A stretch of 64,000 nt of DNA from an uncultured Porphyromonas sp. (GCA_934364985.1 CAKRMU010000003.1:1-64000); one strand, 5' to 3'; shown: positions 36,741 to 46,113, numbered from the stretch's first letter. Numbers and translations are program-made. Notes: a model not told the origin generated them from the letters alone.

Positions 36741-36770
36741 TCAGGGAGTGGAGATAGTATTCATCACGAA

Positions 36771-37511
36771 ATGACCACAAATATGAAGAGATTGTCGCTA
36801 ATAGCCTTGGTGGCTTGTATCAGTAGCATTGCCACTTTTTCGGCTAAAGCACAAACCAATATACAGTACCACTACATAGTGGGAAACTACTTTTACAATG
36901 ACCTTAAGGAGCAAAAGACTCCGAATAATCTCCTGACATTAGAGCATGCATCTGGTGATAAATGGGGTGCCAATTATATTTTTGCCGACTTCACGATGGG
37001 CAATGGCAACCTGCAAAGTGTCTACACTCAGATACATCGAGATACCAAATTTTGGGAGGCTCCCATATACATACACCTTGAATATGATGGGGGTGTAGCT
37101 CGTGGCAGTAGCGATATATTTAACCACTCATACCTTGGGGGGCTGAGCTGGAGATACGACAATGACGCTAAGGCAACTTATCTATCCGTAGCGATGTCGT
37201 ACCGCTATGACCAAGGCTGGAATAAGCCTCACAATATGTCACTATTAGGCTCCTGGAGCTGGACAAGTTGGAATCGGCTATTTACCCTATCGGGCTTCGC
37301 CGTCCTCAACACCCAAAGAGTGGATGGAGTCAATAGCGGTATTAACTTCTTGTCCGAGCCACAGTTTTGGCTCAATATTAACCAATTCGTTGGTGTTCCT
37401 GACGACTTTAACCTCAGCGTTGGTTCGGAAGTCAAACTTTCTTATAGTGTAGTGGCACCCGACCACTTTTATATTCTGCCTACAGTAGCAGCCAAGTGGA
37501 CTTTCAATTAA
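36771..37511 (+). CDS. DUF5020-family outer-membrane-like protein
   Basis: This 246-residue protein has a signal peptide (cut after about residue 27, AKAQ) and a series of alternating aromatic beta-strands, ending in a terminal aromatic residue pattern (AAKWTFN) typical of an outer membrane beta-barrel. It resembles the DUF5020 group, related in appearance to nucleoside-channel Tsx proteins. The start may be the ATG at 36783 (MKRLSLI), which gives a tighter signal. Function is unknown. Confidence 0.75.
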   Translation: MTTNMKRLSLIALVACISSIATFSAKAQTNIQYHYIVGNYFYNDLKEQKTPNNLLTLEHASGDKWGANYIFADFTMGNGNLQSVYTQIHRDTKFWEAPIYIHLEYDGGVARGSSDIFNHSYLGGLSWRYDNDAKATYLSVAMSYRYDQGWNKPHNMSLLGSWSWTSWNRLFTLSGFAVLNTQRVDGVNSGINFLSEPQFWLNINQFVGVPDDFNLSVGSEVKLSYSVVAPDHFYILPTVAAKWTFN

Positions 37512-37527
37512 ACTAAGGCTCAGCATT

Positions 37528-38232
37528 ATGTCAAAGAAAGAGAAACGTTTGATGAGGGTACACGTAGAGGGGTGGACTTTTCTCCTTGGAGCAACCATAT
37601 TGCTCGGTGCCTCGCTATTTTTTCTGTATATTCTCCCCGAATACAAGGTATTCTTTTGGCTTTGGCTACCCTGTGTCCTCACACTCATAGGTCTAAGTAT
37701 CAACTTTTATCGTTTCCCTAAACGAAAGCAACAGAGTAGTGATCCTCTTGCTGTTTTAGCCGCCACTGATGGTAGGATTGTTGCGATAGAGAAAGTCTAC
37801 GAACCAGAAGTACTGAAGTGCGAATGTATCCAAGTTTCTACCTTTATGACCATATTCAACGTCCACGCACAGTGGTTCCCCGTTGCTGGCGAAGTGGTAT
37901 TTACAAACCATCAAGATGGGCGTTTTTGGAGTGCTACTTTACCTAAAAGCAGTGCCGAAAATGAGCGAAGTAACGTCGTCGTTAAGACACAACAAGGGCA
38001 CCTGATTTTGGTACGACAGATAGCCGGAGCCGTAGCAAGGCGCATCGTTACTTATGCCAACGTCGGTGAAAAATACGAGACAGACGAACCTTTAGGATTT
38101 ATCAAATTCGGGTCGAGAGTCGACCTTTTTCTACCATTAGACAGCGATATTAAAGTAGGACTTAATCAAGTAGTTTGGGGTAATGAGACGCTAATTGCGA
38201 TGCTTCCACCCATAAATAACACGATCGAATAA
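37528..38232 (+). CDS. psd: Phosphatidylserine decarboxylase
   Basis: This 234-residue proenzyme makes phosphatidylethanolamine from phosphatidylserine at the inner membrane. It has a membrane segment at about 16-55, the VHAQWFPVAGEV site and the self-cleaving FGS motif with S196, which would become the pyruvoyl group. The short length marks the archaetidylserine-decarboxylase-type subgroup. Its stop overlaps the pssA start by one base (TAATG), so both lipid steps are coupled. Confidence 0.95.
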   Translation: MSKKEKRLMRVHVEGWTFLLGATILLGASLFFLYILPEYKVFFWLWLPCVLTLIGLSINFYRFPKRKQQSSDPLAVLAATDGRIVAIEKVYEPEVLKCECIQVSTFMTIFNVHAQWFPVAGEVVFTNHQDGRFWSATLPKSSAENERSNVVVKTQQGHLILVRQIAGAVARRIVTYANVGEKYETDEPLGFIKFGSRVDLFLPLDSDIKVGLNQVVWGNETLIAMLPPINNTIE

Positions 38233-38954
38233 TGGCTATGATACGTAAGCATATCCCCAATATAATCAGCCTCCTAAACGCACTCTTCGGAGCCTTCGCA
38301 GTATTTTACGCTCTGAGGTATGAGGACATCGGTCATGCCATAATATGTATGTTATTGGCTGCACTAATGGACTTCCTCGATGGCTTTACAGCACGTAAGT
38401 TAGGAGCCTATTCGCCACTCGGCAAAGACATTGACTCGCTATGCGATGTCATCTCTTTCGGGGTCGCCCCTTCGGCAATGCTACTCGTTGCACTACAGAG
38501 CATAGGCTTTCCCATCTCTGCCATTGCCCTCATCATGGTTCCTGCATCGGTATATCGGTTAGCAAAATTCAACCACGACACCCGACAAACTTCATCATTT
38601 ATCGGACTTCCTACTCCAGCCAATGCCCTTTTTATCGCAGGCCTCGCCTACTTCACTAATACATATGCAGATGCTATTTCATCGGCACCCCTCTCCATCA
38701 CATATAAGATATTCGCCCTCTACCCCCTAATCATTGTCGCACACTCATACCTGCTCATAAGCGAGATGCCTATGTTCTCTCTAAAAAGCTCAAGTGGCTA
38801 TACTAAGACCGGCTACTTTATCCGCTTAGGTGTGGTGGGAGCGACAACTATCATTGGCTTAATCCTCTGGAGCTTTAGCGGACTTGCCGTAGGATTAGGA
38901 CTTTATACCCTCATCAATCTTTGGGATTACCTCAAAGACAAGATCCCCGAATAA
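38232..38954 (+). CDS. pssA: CDP-diacylglycerol-serine O-phosphatidyltransferase
   Basis: This 240-residue membrane enzyme condenses CDP-diacylglycerol with serine. The CDP-alcohol phosphotransferase motif is perfect: D50-G-x2-A54-R55-x8-G64-x3-D68-x3-D72. Six to eight helices follow. With psd upstream it forms the two-step route to phosphatidylethanolamine. It ends 35 bp before the ABC substrate-binding gene. Confidence 0.95.
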   Translation: MAMIRKHIPNIISLLNALFGAFAVFYALRYEDIGHAIICMLLAALMDFLDGFTARKLGAYSPLGKDIDSLCDVISFGVAPSAMLLVALQSIGFPISAIALIMVPASVYRLAKFNHDTRQTSSFIGLPTPANALFIAGLAYFTNTYADAISSAPLSITYKIFALYPLIIVAHSYLLISEMPMFSLKSSSGYTKTGYFIRLGVVGATTIIGLILWSFSGLAVGLGLYTLINLWDYLKDKIPE

Positions 38955-38989
38955 CGATTACTTTCACGCAAATATTATTAATCCCATAT

Positions 38990-40135
38990 ATGAAAACTAA
39001 CACCTTCACACTACTTGCATTGCTACTCGTTCTTGTTTCATGCAGAAACGAGGAGAAGAGTTATGACGAACTACTCCAGCCCTACTATCAACCAGAGTAT
39101 GCAGTAGGATTCTCTATCTACCACCTCGAAGGTATGCAAAGTACCATCATCCGTATCACTAATCCATGGCAAGGAGCTGAGGATGTCGTAATGGATACAT
39201 TCGTACAACGCCAGAACGAAGTGCCACCTAAAGGATTTGTAGGTCAGGTAGTGCGTGCGAATCCGGAGCGACTAATTGCCCTCTCCACAACTAATATCGG
39301 GATGCTTCAATGCCTCGGTGAAGAGAAGCGAGTCGTGGGTGTCAGTGGTCTGCAATATGTATTCAACGACTACCTAACTGACCCTAAAAATGGTGTTAAA
39401 GACCTTGGCGAACAGATGCAATATGAGACATTAGTGAGCCTTAAGCCCGATATCGTTTTTTGCTACGGCGTTTATGATGCCCAGCAAATGATGACCGACA
39501 AGCTTGAGGAATTAGGCATCCCATACCTCTATAGTGCCGCTTATCTTGAGCAAAGTGCCTTAGGGAAAAGCGAGTGGTTGGTAGTCTTTGCCGAGCTACT
39601 TGACATGCAAGAGAAAGGGATAGAGCGATTCCGTACTATTGTAGATAACTATAACGAAGCTAAGGCTCTGACTTCCTCAATACCGGATACGGACAAACCC
39701 ACCGTGATGCTTAATGCACCCTTTAATGATACATGGGTACTTCCACCTCTGAAAAGTGTCACTGCGACATTGATAAGAGACGCAGGAGCTATTCCTTATA
39801 CAGGGAAAGAGGAACAGGGAAGTGTCAGCAACATCGGGATGGAGGAGGCATTTTCTCTACTTCGAGAGGCAGATTATTGGCTCGGACTTGGGCAAATGGT
39901 CAAAATTTATTCCGAGCTTTCGCCTGCCATTAGAGCTCACTCCAAAGACATTAGGGCGGTACAATTGGATCATCTATATAATAATAATGCACAATTGACA
40001 CTAGGTGGAGGCTCTAATTATTATCAAGAAGGGATCGTCCGCCCTGACATTATTCTTAGGGACTTAATTGAGATATTTCACCCTGAGCTTCAGGAGCATG
40101 ATCTTTACTTTTACCGTCACGTACCCACTAAGTAA
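38990..40135 (+). CDS. ABC importer substrate-binding lipoprotein (BtuF/FecB type)
   Basis: This 381-residue lipoprotein (LLLVLVSCRNEE, Cys near 19) belongs to the periplasmic-binding family of iron-siderophore and cobalamin importers. The first lobe starts with ALSTTNIGMLQCLGEEKRVVG and the second has SLKPDIVFCYG. The frame is open to 38921, but that part lies in pssA. It overlaps the permease start by one base. The substrate could be cobalamin, heme or a siderophore. Confidence 0.9.
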   Translation: MKTNTFTLLALLLVLVSCRNEEKSYDELLQPYYQPEYAVGFSIYHLEGMQSTIIRITNPWQGAEDVVMDTFVQRQNEVPPKGFVGQVVRANPERLIALSTTNIGMLQCLGEEKRVVGVSGLQYVFNDYLTDPKNGVKDLGEQMQYETLVSLKPDIVFCYGVYDAQQMMTDKLEELGIPYLYSAAYLEQSALGKSEWLVVFAELLDMQEKGIERFRTIVDNYNEAKALTSSIPDTDKPTVMLNAPFNDTWVLPPLKSVTATLIRDAGAIPYTGKEEQGSVSNIGMEEAFSLLREADYWLGLGQMVKIYSELSPAIRAHSKDIRAVQLDHLYNNNAQLTLGGGSNYYQEGIVRPDIILRDLIEIFHPELQEHDLYFYRHVPTK

Positions 40136-41136
40136 TGCGAAATAATCGAGGAATAGGTATCGGGGTATTGCTCCTCATGTTGCTTGTCATGCTTGTCGCT
40201 GACCTGCTTATTGGCGACGTTTCCTATACCCCTAAGGAGGTATTACTTGCCCTTCAGGGAAAAGGAGAACCCTCAACCCTTCAGATCATAACACGCGTTA
40301 GGGCCACTCGCGTAGCGGTTGCACTCCTTATCGGGATAGCACTTCCTATCTGCGGATTGATGATGCAGACGATATTCCAAAACCCACTTGCCGACCCCTA
40401 TATCTTGGGTGTAAGCTCAGGCACAGGCTTAGGCGTAGCCCTCTTTATCCTCGGTATTCCTCTATTAGGTACCAACGTCCCTCAGTGGATTTTAGACTTT
40501 GGAGTACTGGGAGCTGGGTGGTTGGGTGCTGCTCTTGTGCTACTCCTCATTTTGATAATGAGCAGTAGGATCAGCAATATATTCGGGGTCCTCGTTATCG
40601 GGGTAATGCTCAGCTACACCGTATCCTCAATCATACAAATCCTACAATTCTACTCCAGTGCCGAACAGTTGCAGCTATTTACACTTTGGAATCTCGGCAC
40701 CCTTTCAAGCGTTACCAAAAATCACTTGGCTGTAATGACCCCGATGATCCTCCTCGGAATCCTGATATCAGTCATCTCGATTAAGCCTCTTAACCTTTTG
40801 TTATTAGGCGATGAGTATGCTCAAACAATGGGGCTCAGCATTAAGCGAACCCGCACAATGGTTTTCGGTGCTACCACACTCATGGCTGGTACAGTCACAG
40901 CATACTGCGGGCCAATAGGCTTCATCGGGCTTGCCATGCCACACGTTGCACGATTTATTTTCCGCACTTCAGATCATGCGGTATTACTTCCCACAACGTT
41001 GCTCCTTGGGGCAATTGCCATGCTGCTTTGCGATATAATAGCTAAAGCAATGGTCATACCTATCAATGCCGTGACAGCACTCCTCGGCATCCCCATTATA
41101 CTTAAGGTGATACTTAGCCAACTTAAAACGCGATGA
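40135..41136 (+). CDS. ABC importer permease (FecCD/BtuC family)
   Basis: This 333-residue permease has nine or ten helices and the FecCD motif set, including NPLADPYILGVSSGTGLG near 85 and GPIGFIGLAMPHVARF in the coupling-helix region. It dimerises in the inner membrane with the ATPase encoded next, overlapping it by four bases. It shares a transcript with the substrate-binding gene. Confidence 0.94.
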   Translation: MRNNRGIGIGVLLLMLLVMLVADLLIGDVSYTPKEVLLALQGKGEPSTLQIITRVRATRVAVALLIGIALPICGLMMQTIFQNPLADPYILGVSSGTGLGVALFILGIPLLGTNVPQWILDFGVLGAGWLGAALVLLLILIMSSRISNIFGVLVIGVMLSYTVSSIIQILQFYSSAEQLQLFTLWNLGTLSSVTKNHLAVMTPMILLGILISVISIKPLNLLLLGDEYAQTMGLSIKRTRTMVFGATTLMAGTVTAYCGPIGFIGLAMPHVARFIFRTSDHAVLLPTTLLLGAIAMLLCDIIAKAMVIPINAVTALLGIPIILKVILSQLKTR

Positions 41137-41897
41137 AATTAGAACTCAAAAGCATATCAGCTGGCTACGAAACTCCATTGATAAGTGATGGCAATGCACT
41201 CCTCATCGGTGGCTCTTTAGTCGCTCTTCTCGGTAGAAACGGAGCAGGAAAAAGCACTCTCCTTAGACATATATCAGGGCTACTTCCTCTCATTTCTGGA
41301 CAAGTCGTCATCGGGGGAAAATCGATTCACACCCTTACGGAAAGAGAGCGTGCCAAGATGATAAGTTTTGTTACCACTTGGCGTGGTAGAGCCATTCAGA
41401 TGACGGCAAGAGAGGTAGTAGGCTTAGGACGAAGCCCATACACCAACCGCATGGGTCGCCTCTCGAAGCACGACGGAAGGGTGGTTGAGGAAGCTTTGAT
41501 TCAGGTAGGCATACCTCACTTGGCAGATAAATTTGTGAGCGAAATCAGCGACGGCGAAAATCAAAGGGTGATGATAGCTCGGGCATTAGCTCAGGACACA
41601 CCTGTCATACTACTGGATGAACCTACGGCCTTTTTAGACCTTCCCAATAGGTATGAACTCGCTTTACTCCTCAGAAAATTAGCACACCAAAGAGATAAAA
41701 TCATACTCTTTAGCACCCACGATCTGGATGTTGCTCTACAGCTTTGCGATATTCTGATGCTTATAGATAGACATACGCTGGTGACACAAGCCACTTCTGA
41801 AATGCGTCAGTCTGGGTACATTGAGCAACTTTTCAGCTCAGATAAAGTGGCAATAGATCCAGAAACTGGGAATGTACACCTAAGGAAACTGGGGTAA
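41133..41897 (+). CDS. ABC importer ATPase (FecE/BtuD family)
   Basis: This 254-residue ATPase has Walker A GRNGAGKST near 34-42, the signature ISDGENQR instead of LSGGE, Walker B VILLDEPTAFLD and an H-loop STHDLD. The Asp in the signature is a known variation in the FecE group. It completes the three-gene importer. Array 6 starts three bases after its stop. Confidence 0.92.
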   Translation: MKLELKSISAGYETPLISDGNALLIGGSLVALLGRNGAGKSTLLRHISGLLPLISGQVVIGGKSIHTLTERERAKMISFVTTWRGRAIQMTAREVVGLGRSPYTNRMGRLSKHDGRVVEEALIQVGIPHLADKFVSEISDGENQRVMIARALAQDTPVILLDEPTAFLDLPNRYELALLLRKLAHQRDKIILFSTHDLDVALQLCDILMLIDRHTLVTQATSEMRQSGYIEQLFSSDKVAIDPETGNVHLRKLG

Positions 41898-41899
41898 AA

Positions 41900-42006
41900 G
41901 GATATCCATAATACCATTTGACGAATACCAGGTATTAGCCAAGGCTAATACCTGGTATTTCTTGAGGCTGATTCCCTATATCCACAAAAGCGAATACCAA
42001 GTATAA
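41900..42006. repeat. 23-bp modular repeat array 6 (107 bp, convergent genes)
   Basis: Modules start at 41900, 41923, 41946, 41969 and 41992, with GGATATCCATAAT first and a 15-bp last unit GAATACCAAGTATAA. Spacers are ACCATTTGAC, TAGCCAAGGC, TTCTTGAGGC and CCACAAAAGC. The second and third modules with their spacer form a perfect 17-bp inverted repeat around AA. It fills nearly the entire gap between an ABC gene and waaA. Confidence 0.88.
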
Positions 42007-42036
42007 TTTTGAGTGCTACTAAGGTTTGTAAAAAAC

Positions 42037-43302
42037 TTAGTGGCGAAATATCTCTGAAAGGAGTCCATCAGTAGCCCCAAGTTGCTCCTCAATCCATTGA
42101 TGAGCAGCTTGGCCACTATTTACGAGATAAGTGTCGTCAGAGAGTAATTTATCAATGATAGAAGTAGCCTCCGAGAGCGAAGAGACAGTGAAGCCTCCAC
42201 CTACCTTAATGAGTTCGACTGCTTCTCTAAACTTATGGTAATTAGGACCAAAGAGGACAGGAATACCATATACAGCCGGTTCAAGAGTATTATGAATACC
42301 TTTACCAAAGCCGCCTCCTATATAGGCGATGTCAGCAAAACGATAGAGCTTTGAGAGAAGACCTACCTTGTCGATAATGAGCATTTTCATTTGCTCTAAA
42401 CCCTTACCCGCCCATTCACTAAAGCGAGTCGCTTGTCCGTCAGCTATCGATATAATGGCTCGGATATGAGACTCATCCACTTCGTGCGGTACGACAATCG
42501 GAAATACCTTAGGGTGAGACAAGAGGTAAGGGATAAGCATCTCCTCGTCCTGTGGCCAGCTACTACCGAGAATAATTATCTTACTGCCCTTTTGTTTCAC
42601 CACCTTACTCAATGCCTCAAGAGCTGGGAGTGAAAACGCGTCGTCACGTATCATCGCCACCCTATCAATACGGGTGTCACCCGTGACAATCGCATTATCA
42701 AAACCTATTGAGTGTAGTAACTCCACCGACTCCTTATTCTGTACAAAAATGGTTTTGAATGCCCTCAATGCATCACGGAAAATAGCTCCATAACCTTTCT
42801 TGAAAAATGGCTGTTCCTGCCTGAATATTGCAGATATAAGGTAGGTCGTTATCCGACGTTTACGGAGAAGAGATAAGGTACGCAACCAAAACTCATACTT
42901 GACAAAGAGCACGATTTCTGGTTGCAACGTATCTATAAAACGGACTATATCCCGTGACGTATCAAAAGGTAAGTAAGTGACAATATCCACAAGAGGATAA
43001 TTCTTTCTTGGCTCATAGCCAGAGGGCGAGAAGAAAGTCAAAGCCACTCTGTAATAGGGATAATCACTATGAAGTCGCTCTAAAAGAGGACGAGCTTGCT
43101 CAAATTCCCCCAAAGACGAGACGTGAACCCAAATCCACCGATCCCCATCGCGTCGCACGGCTCTTAACCGATCCAATACCCTCTTTCGCCCCTCGATCAT
43201 AAGCTTAGCCTTACGATGAAAAGGAGCTACCATGTATATTGCCCCCACATATACACTTATAGCTAAGGTATAAAGAAACCGATAAAGGCACTTCAGATTC
43301 AT
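42037..43302 (-). CDS. waaA: Kdo transferase WaaA (KdtA)
   Basis: This 421-residue glycosyltransferase adds Kdo to lipid A precursor at the inner membrane. It has an N-terminal anchor (about 7-27), VSSLGEFEQARPLL with the catalytic Glu, a TGDTRIDRV motif and a donor-binding GGFGKGIHNTLEPAVYGIPV segment. The start at 43302 overlaps the obg stop (TGATG) and has GGAGG just upstream; a TTG nine bases earlier is less likely. It implies lipopolysaccharide synthesis. Confidence 0.94.
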   Translation of the reverse strand: MNLKCLYRFLYTLAISVYVGAIYMVAPFHRKAKLMIEGRKRVLDRLRAVRRDGDRWIWVHVSSLGEFEQARPLLERLHSDYPYYRVALTFFSPSGYEPRKNYPLVDIVTYLPFDTSRDIVRFIDTLQPEIVLFVKYEFWLRTLSLLRKRRITTYLISAIFRQEQPFFKKGYGAIFRDALRAFKTIFVQNKESVELLHSIGFDNAIVTGDTRIDRVAMIRDDAFSLPALEALSKVVKQKGSKIIILGSSWPQDEEMLIPYLLSHPKVFPIVVPHEVDESHIRAIISIADGQATRFSEWAGKGLEQMKMLIIDKVGLLSKLYRFADIAYIGGGFGKGIHNTLEPAVYGIPVLFGPNYHKFREAVELIKVGGGFTVSSLSEATSIIDKLLSDDTYLVNSGQAAHQWIEEQLGATDGLLSEIFRH

Positions 43303-44456
43303 CACCTCCAAGGGTCTTCGTCTAACATTTTGCCACCCGCATTGTCAGAGGGTTCAGAGGTAGAATGCTCCTCTTCATAGTAAAAAGTATCCTCCTCAAA
43401 GTTTCTTCCCTGCAGAGTTAAGTGCATATTACTTCGCACCATCGGGCTAACGTCATGGAAGTTATTGATAGTGATACTCCGCCATATCGTATCCTTTAGC
43501 TCCTGCACTCCCTGACCAGTAACTGCCGAAAAGAATACCGTCTCTATCCCCTCAGGGAGTGTCGGCTTCAGCAATTCTTGTAACTCAGAGTCGATAAGGT
43601 CACACTTGGATACCCCCAATATCTTATTCTTACCCATCAACTCAGGATTGTATTGCTCCAGTTCTCTAAGCAAGATTTGATACTCCTTAGAGATGTCTTC
43701 GGTATCAGCCGGCACAATAAAAAGTAGCACTGAGTTACGCTCAATATGACGTAAAAAACGAAGCCCTAAGCCTTTCCCATCGGCTGCACCCTCAATAATA
43801 CCTGGGATGTCAGCCATAACAAAGGACCGACCATCACGATAATTAACGATACCTAAATTAGGCTCTAAAGTCGTGAAAGGGTAGTCAGCTATCTTTGGCT
43901 TAGCCGCAGAAAGGATAGAGAGAAGAGTCGACTTCCCCGCGTTCGGAAAACCCACTAAGCCCACATCGGCAAGCATTTTAAGCTGCATCACTACCGTCAT
44001 TTCGCGACTTGGTTGACCCGGCTGAGCATAACGCGGTGCCTGATTTGTGGCTGTAGCAAACTGGGTATTGCCGAGACCGCCTTTACCACCCTCGAGGAGC
44101 ATTATTACCTCGTCATGCTCCCGTACTTCGCAAATAAAGTCACCCGTATCTGCGTTATACACGACGGTGCCGAGGGGGACATCAATATAAACATCTTCGC
44201 CATCCTTGCCACTGCTATTCTTAGCTCCGCCGTGGCTACCATCTGTGGCAAATATATGCCGGTCGTACCTCAAATGAATAAGTGTCCAGTAATTACGATT
44301 ACCCCGAATGTACACATGACCACCTCGACCGCCATTTCCGCCGTCAGGACCTCCTTTAGGGACAAACTTCTCTCTACGGAAGTGGCTGGAGCCAGATCCG
44401 CCTCTACCTGAGCGACATATCAGTTTAACGTAATCAACAAAATTTGATTCAGCCAT
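43302..44456 (-). CDS. obg: Obg GTPase (CgtA)
   Basis: This 384-residue GTPase has the glycine-rich Obg fold (about 1-158) and a G domain with G1 GFPNAGKSTLL, G3 DIPG and G4 SKCD. The C-terminal tail is short and acidic rather than a full OCT domain. Obg works in ribosome assembly and stress control. It is transcribed after adk (50 bp gap). Confidence 0.96.
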   Translation of the reverse strand: MAESNFVDYVKLICRSGRGGSGSSHFRREKFVPKGGPDGGNGGRGGHVYIRGNRNYWTLIHLRYDRHIFATDGSHGGAKNSSGKDGEDVYIDVPLGTVVYNADTGDFICEVREHDEVIMLLEGGKGGLGNTQFATATNQAPRYAQPGQPSREMTVVMQLKMLADVGLVGFPNAGKSTLLSILSAAKPKIADYPFTTLEPNLGIVNYRDGRSFVMADIPGIIEGAADGKGLGLRFLRHIERNSVLLFIVPADTEDISKEYQILLRELEQYNPELMGKNKILGVSKCDLIDSELQELLKPTLPEGIETVFFSAVTGQGVQELKDTIWRSITINNFHDVSPMVRSNMHLTLQGRNFEEDTFYYEEEHSTSEPSDNAGGKMLDEDPWR

Positions 44457-44506
44457 CGTTTACTTTCTTATTTCGTCACTTCTTTAGACCGACTCAATAT
44501 GTTTCG

Positions 44507-45091
44507 TCAATGCTCTTTGTAATAGGCATCTATGCTACTAATGAGGTTATGAGTTATCTCATCAATCGTACCGAGTCCATTAACAACAACTAAGGGAGCA
44601 TTGGTCTCCTTAAAGTACTTAATCACTGGTTCAGACTGCTCGTGATACACCTTGAAGCGCTTCTGTATGGTATCTTTATTGTCATCAGACCGCCCTGAGA
44701 CTTTACCTCTCTCCAAAAGACGATTCATCAACTCGCTCTCTGGTACCTCCATATCTACGAGCAAAGGCATTGGCCACTGCCTTGTTGAAAACTCCGCCAA
44801 TAGCGCCTCCGCCTGCGCCACAGTACGAGGGAAGCCATCAAGGATTACCCCTTTAAAGTCTTTGATCTTATTGATATGCGAAAAAAGGAGATTAAGGATC
44901 AGCTCATCTGGGACTAATTTCCCGACAGAGATAAGTGCATCTATTTCGTGGGCTAAGGGTCCACCATTTGCCACTTCCTCTCTTAGGAGGTCGCCTGTTG
45001 AGATATGCTCGATACCATAATGCTCTGCAAGAAATTGGCTCTGAGTACCTTTGCCCGAGCCCGGGGCTCCAAATAATATCAAATTACGCAT
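44507..45091 (-). CDS. adk: Adenylate kinase
   Basis: This 194-residue kinase interconverts ATP, AMP and ADP. The P-loop GAPGSGKGTQ is near residue 7, HISTGDLLREE binds AMP, and the LID is short and without Zn cysteines (GKVSGRSDDNKDTI). This short-LID form is common in Bacteroidetes. It lies upstream of obg and downstream of hpt in the same direction. Confidence 0.96.
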   Translation of the reverse strand: MRNLILFGAPGSGKGTQSQFLAEHYGIEHISTGDLLREEVANGGPLAHEIDALISVGKLVPDELILNLLFSHINKIKDFKGVILDGFPRTVAQAEALLAEFSTRQWPMPLLVDMEVPESELMNRLLERGKVSGRSDDNKDTIQKRFKVYHEQSEPVIKYFKETNAPLVVVNGLGTIDEITHNLISSIDAYYKEH

Positions 45092-45223
45092 AGTATCAAT
45101 ATCTACTATATATAGTGTGTAATGTATTCATCAAAAGTCTCTGATAGGTACACGCTACCAAGTGCTTGTAAATACCACTGAAAATACCTAATAATGCTAT
45201 ATTAATCAGTGGGTCGTAAAAGA

Positions 45224-45766
45224 CTATTGCTTGAGTACGTAAATGTCTCGAAGCATTCTGCCGCCACCATTATAGTCCAATCCGTAGCCTACAATGAAGT
45301 CATTAGGGATCTCACAACCGACGTAATCGGCAGGCTTAGCACCCTTAGCTAAAGCATTTGGTTTGGAGAGCATCGCGGCCACGTACACCTCCTCAGCTCC
45401 ACGCTTTTCGTATAGCTTTCTTAGCTCCGTTACTGTAAAGCCGGTATCAACTAAGTCCTCAAGGATGACTACTACCCTACCCTCCATAGGCACCGTAGGC
45501 TTCATCAGCTCCTGGAGAGTACCCGTCGAGGATAAGCCGTCGTACGAACTATATTTAGCAAATGCGATATCACACTCGCAGTCTAACTCACGTGCCAGTT
45601 CGGCGGTGAACATAAATGCACCACTTAGGATACATACAAATAAGGGGTTCTTTGCCCCAAGGTCTCGCATAATATCCCTCGCCAGACTTTTCAGAATAGG
45701 ACGAATCTCCTCTTCTGATAGGTAGGGAACAAATGTAAGACCGTGGATTTCAACGCTATCTTTCAT
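45224..45766 (-). CDS. hpt: Hypoxanthine phosphoribosyltransferase
   Basis: This 180-residue purine salvage enzyme converts hypoxanthine and guanine with PRPP to IMP and GMP. The PRPP loop VVILEDLVDTGFT is at about 105-117 and DFIVGYGLDYNGGGRML near the C terminus marks the base-binding loop. It has its own -7 box 34 bp upstream, and array 7 lies 84 bp beyond that box. Confidence 0.94.
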   Translation of the reverse strand: MKDSVEIHGLTFVPYLSEEEIRPILKSLARDIMRDLGAKNPLFVCILSGAFMFTAELARELDCECDIAFAKYSSYDGLSSTGTLQELMKPTVPMEGRVVVILEDLVDTGFTVTELRKLYEKRGAEEVYVAAMLSKPNALAKGAKPADYVGCEIPNDFIVGYGLDYNGGGRMLRDIYVLKQ

Positions 45767-45799
45767 GAAAATAGTCCTTAAGTTTGGTATATTGGGTTA

Positions 45800-45807
45800 C
45801 AAATTTA
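45800..45807 (-). promoter_or_regulatory. Putative hpt -7 element
   Basis: The minus strand reads TAAATTTG, 34 bp before the hpt ATG. No clear TTTG at 19-21 bp upstream. Confidence 0.4.
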
Positions 45808-45891
45808 GCTAAAAAAGAAGTAACTCACACTGCCACTACAAAAGAATTCTTATCAACAACTCCCAAACCCTCTATATATCACGGAGCATAT

Positions 45892-45998
45892 AGATACCCG
45901 GTATTCGGTAAAACTAATACTGGGTATTCGTCTCAACGAATATAGGGAATTCACCTCGACTAATACCCAGTATCCAAAAAAGCGAATATCAGGTATCA
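45892..45998. repeat. 23-bp modular repeat array 7 (107 bp, 5 modules)
   Basis: Modules begin at 45892, 45915, 45938, 45961 and 45984: AGATACCCGGTAT, TAATACTGGGTAT, GAATATAGGGAAT, TAATACCCAGTAT and GAATATCAGGTATCA. Spacers are TCGGTAAAAC, TCGTCTCAAC, TCACCTCGAC and CCAAAAAAGC. Confidence 0.88.
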
Positions 45999-46101
45999 CA
46001 TTATGATCGGGAAACATATATTCCACACCTACAATAAGCTATTGAGAGCAAATACTATAAAGGATATCTCAAGAATAATAGCGGGATAAATGCAAAATTG
46101 C

Positions 46102-46109
46102 TATCTTTG
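46102..46109 (+). promoter_or_regulatory. Putative SPOR gene -7 element
   Basis: TATCTTTG ends only four bases before the best ATG at 46114. If it is used, the mRNA would be leaderless or nearly so. Confidence 0.45.
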
Positions 46110-46113
46110 CGGT

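Larger units (their letters stand above)
36166..36770. other. 605-bp intergenic region between divergent genes
   Basis: No gene is supported; short open frames run through the repeat array and are not protein-like. It holds a -7 box for the CDF gene (36224-36231), a possible decayed run of modules (36405-36472), array 5 (36473-36579), a -7 box (36701-36708) and a hairpin with a T-run (36714-36740). Confidence 0.6.
45767..46113. other. 347-bp intergenic region between divergent genes
   Basis: No gene is supported. It holds a -7 box for hpt (45800-45807), array 7 (45892-45998) and a -7 box for the SPOR gene (46102-46109). Confidence 0.6.

Noticed and set aside
38955..38989. Cobalamin riboswitch before the BtuF-like gene
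   Set aside because: Only 35 bp separate it from pssA, too short for a B12 riboswitch.
45175..45212. Hairpin after hpt as a terminator
   Set aside because: A 7-bp inverted repeat has a 24-base loop and no T-run on the minus strand.
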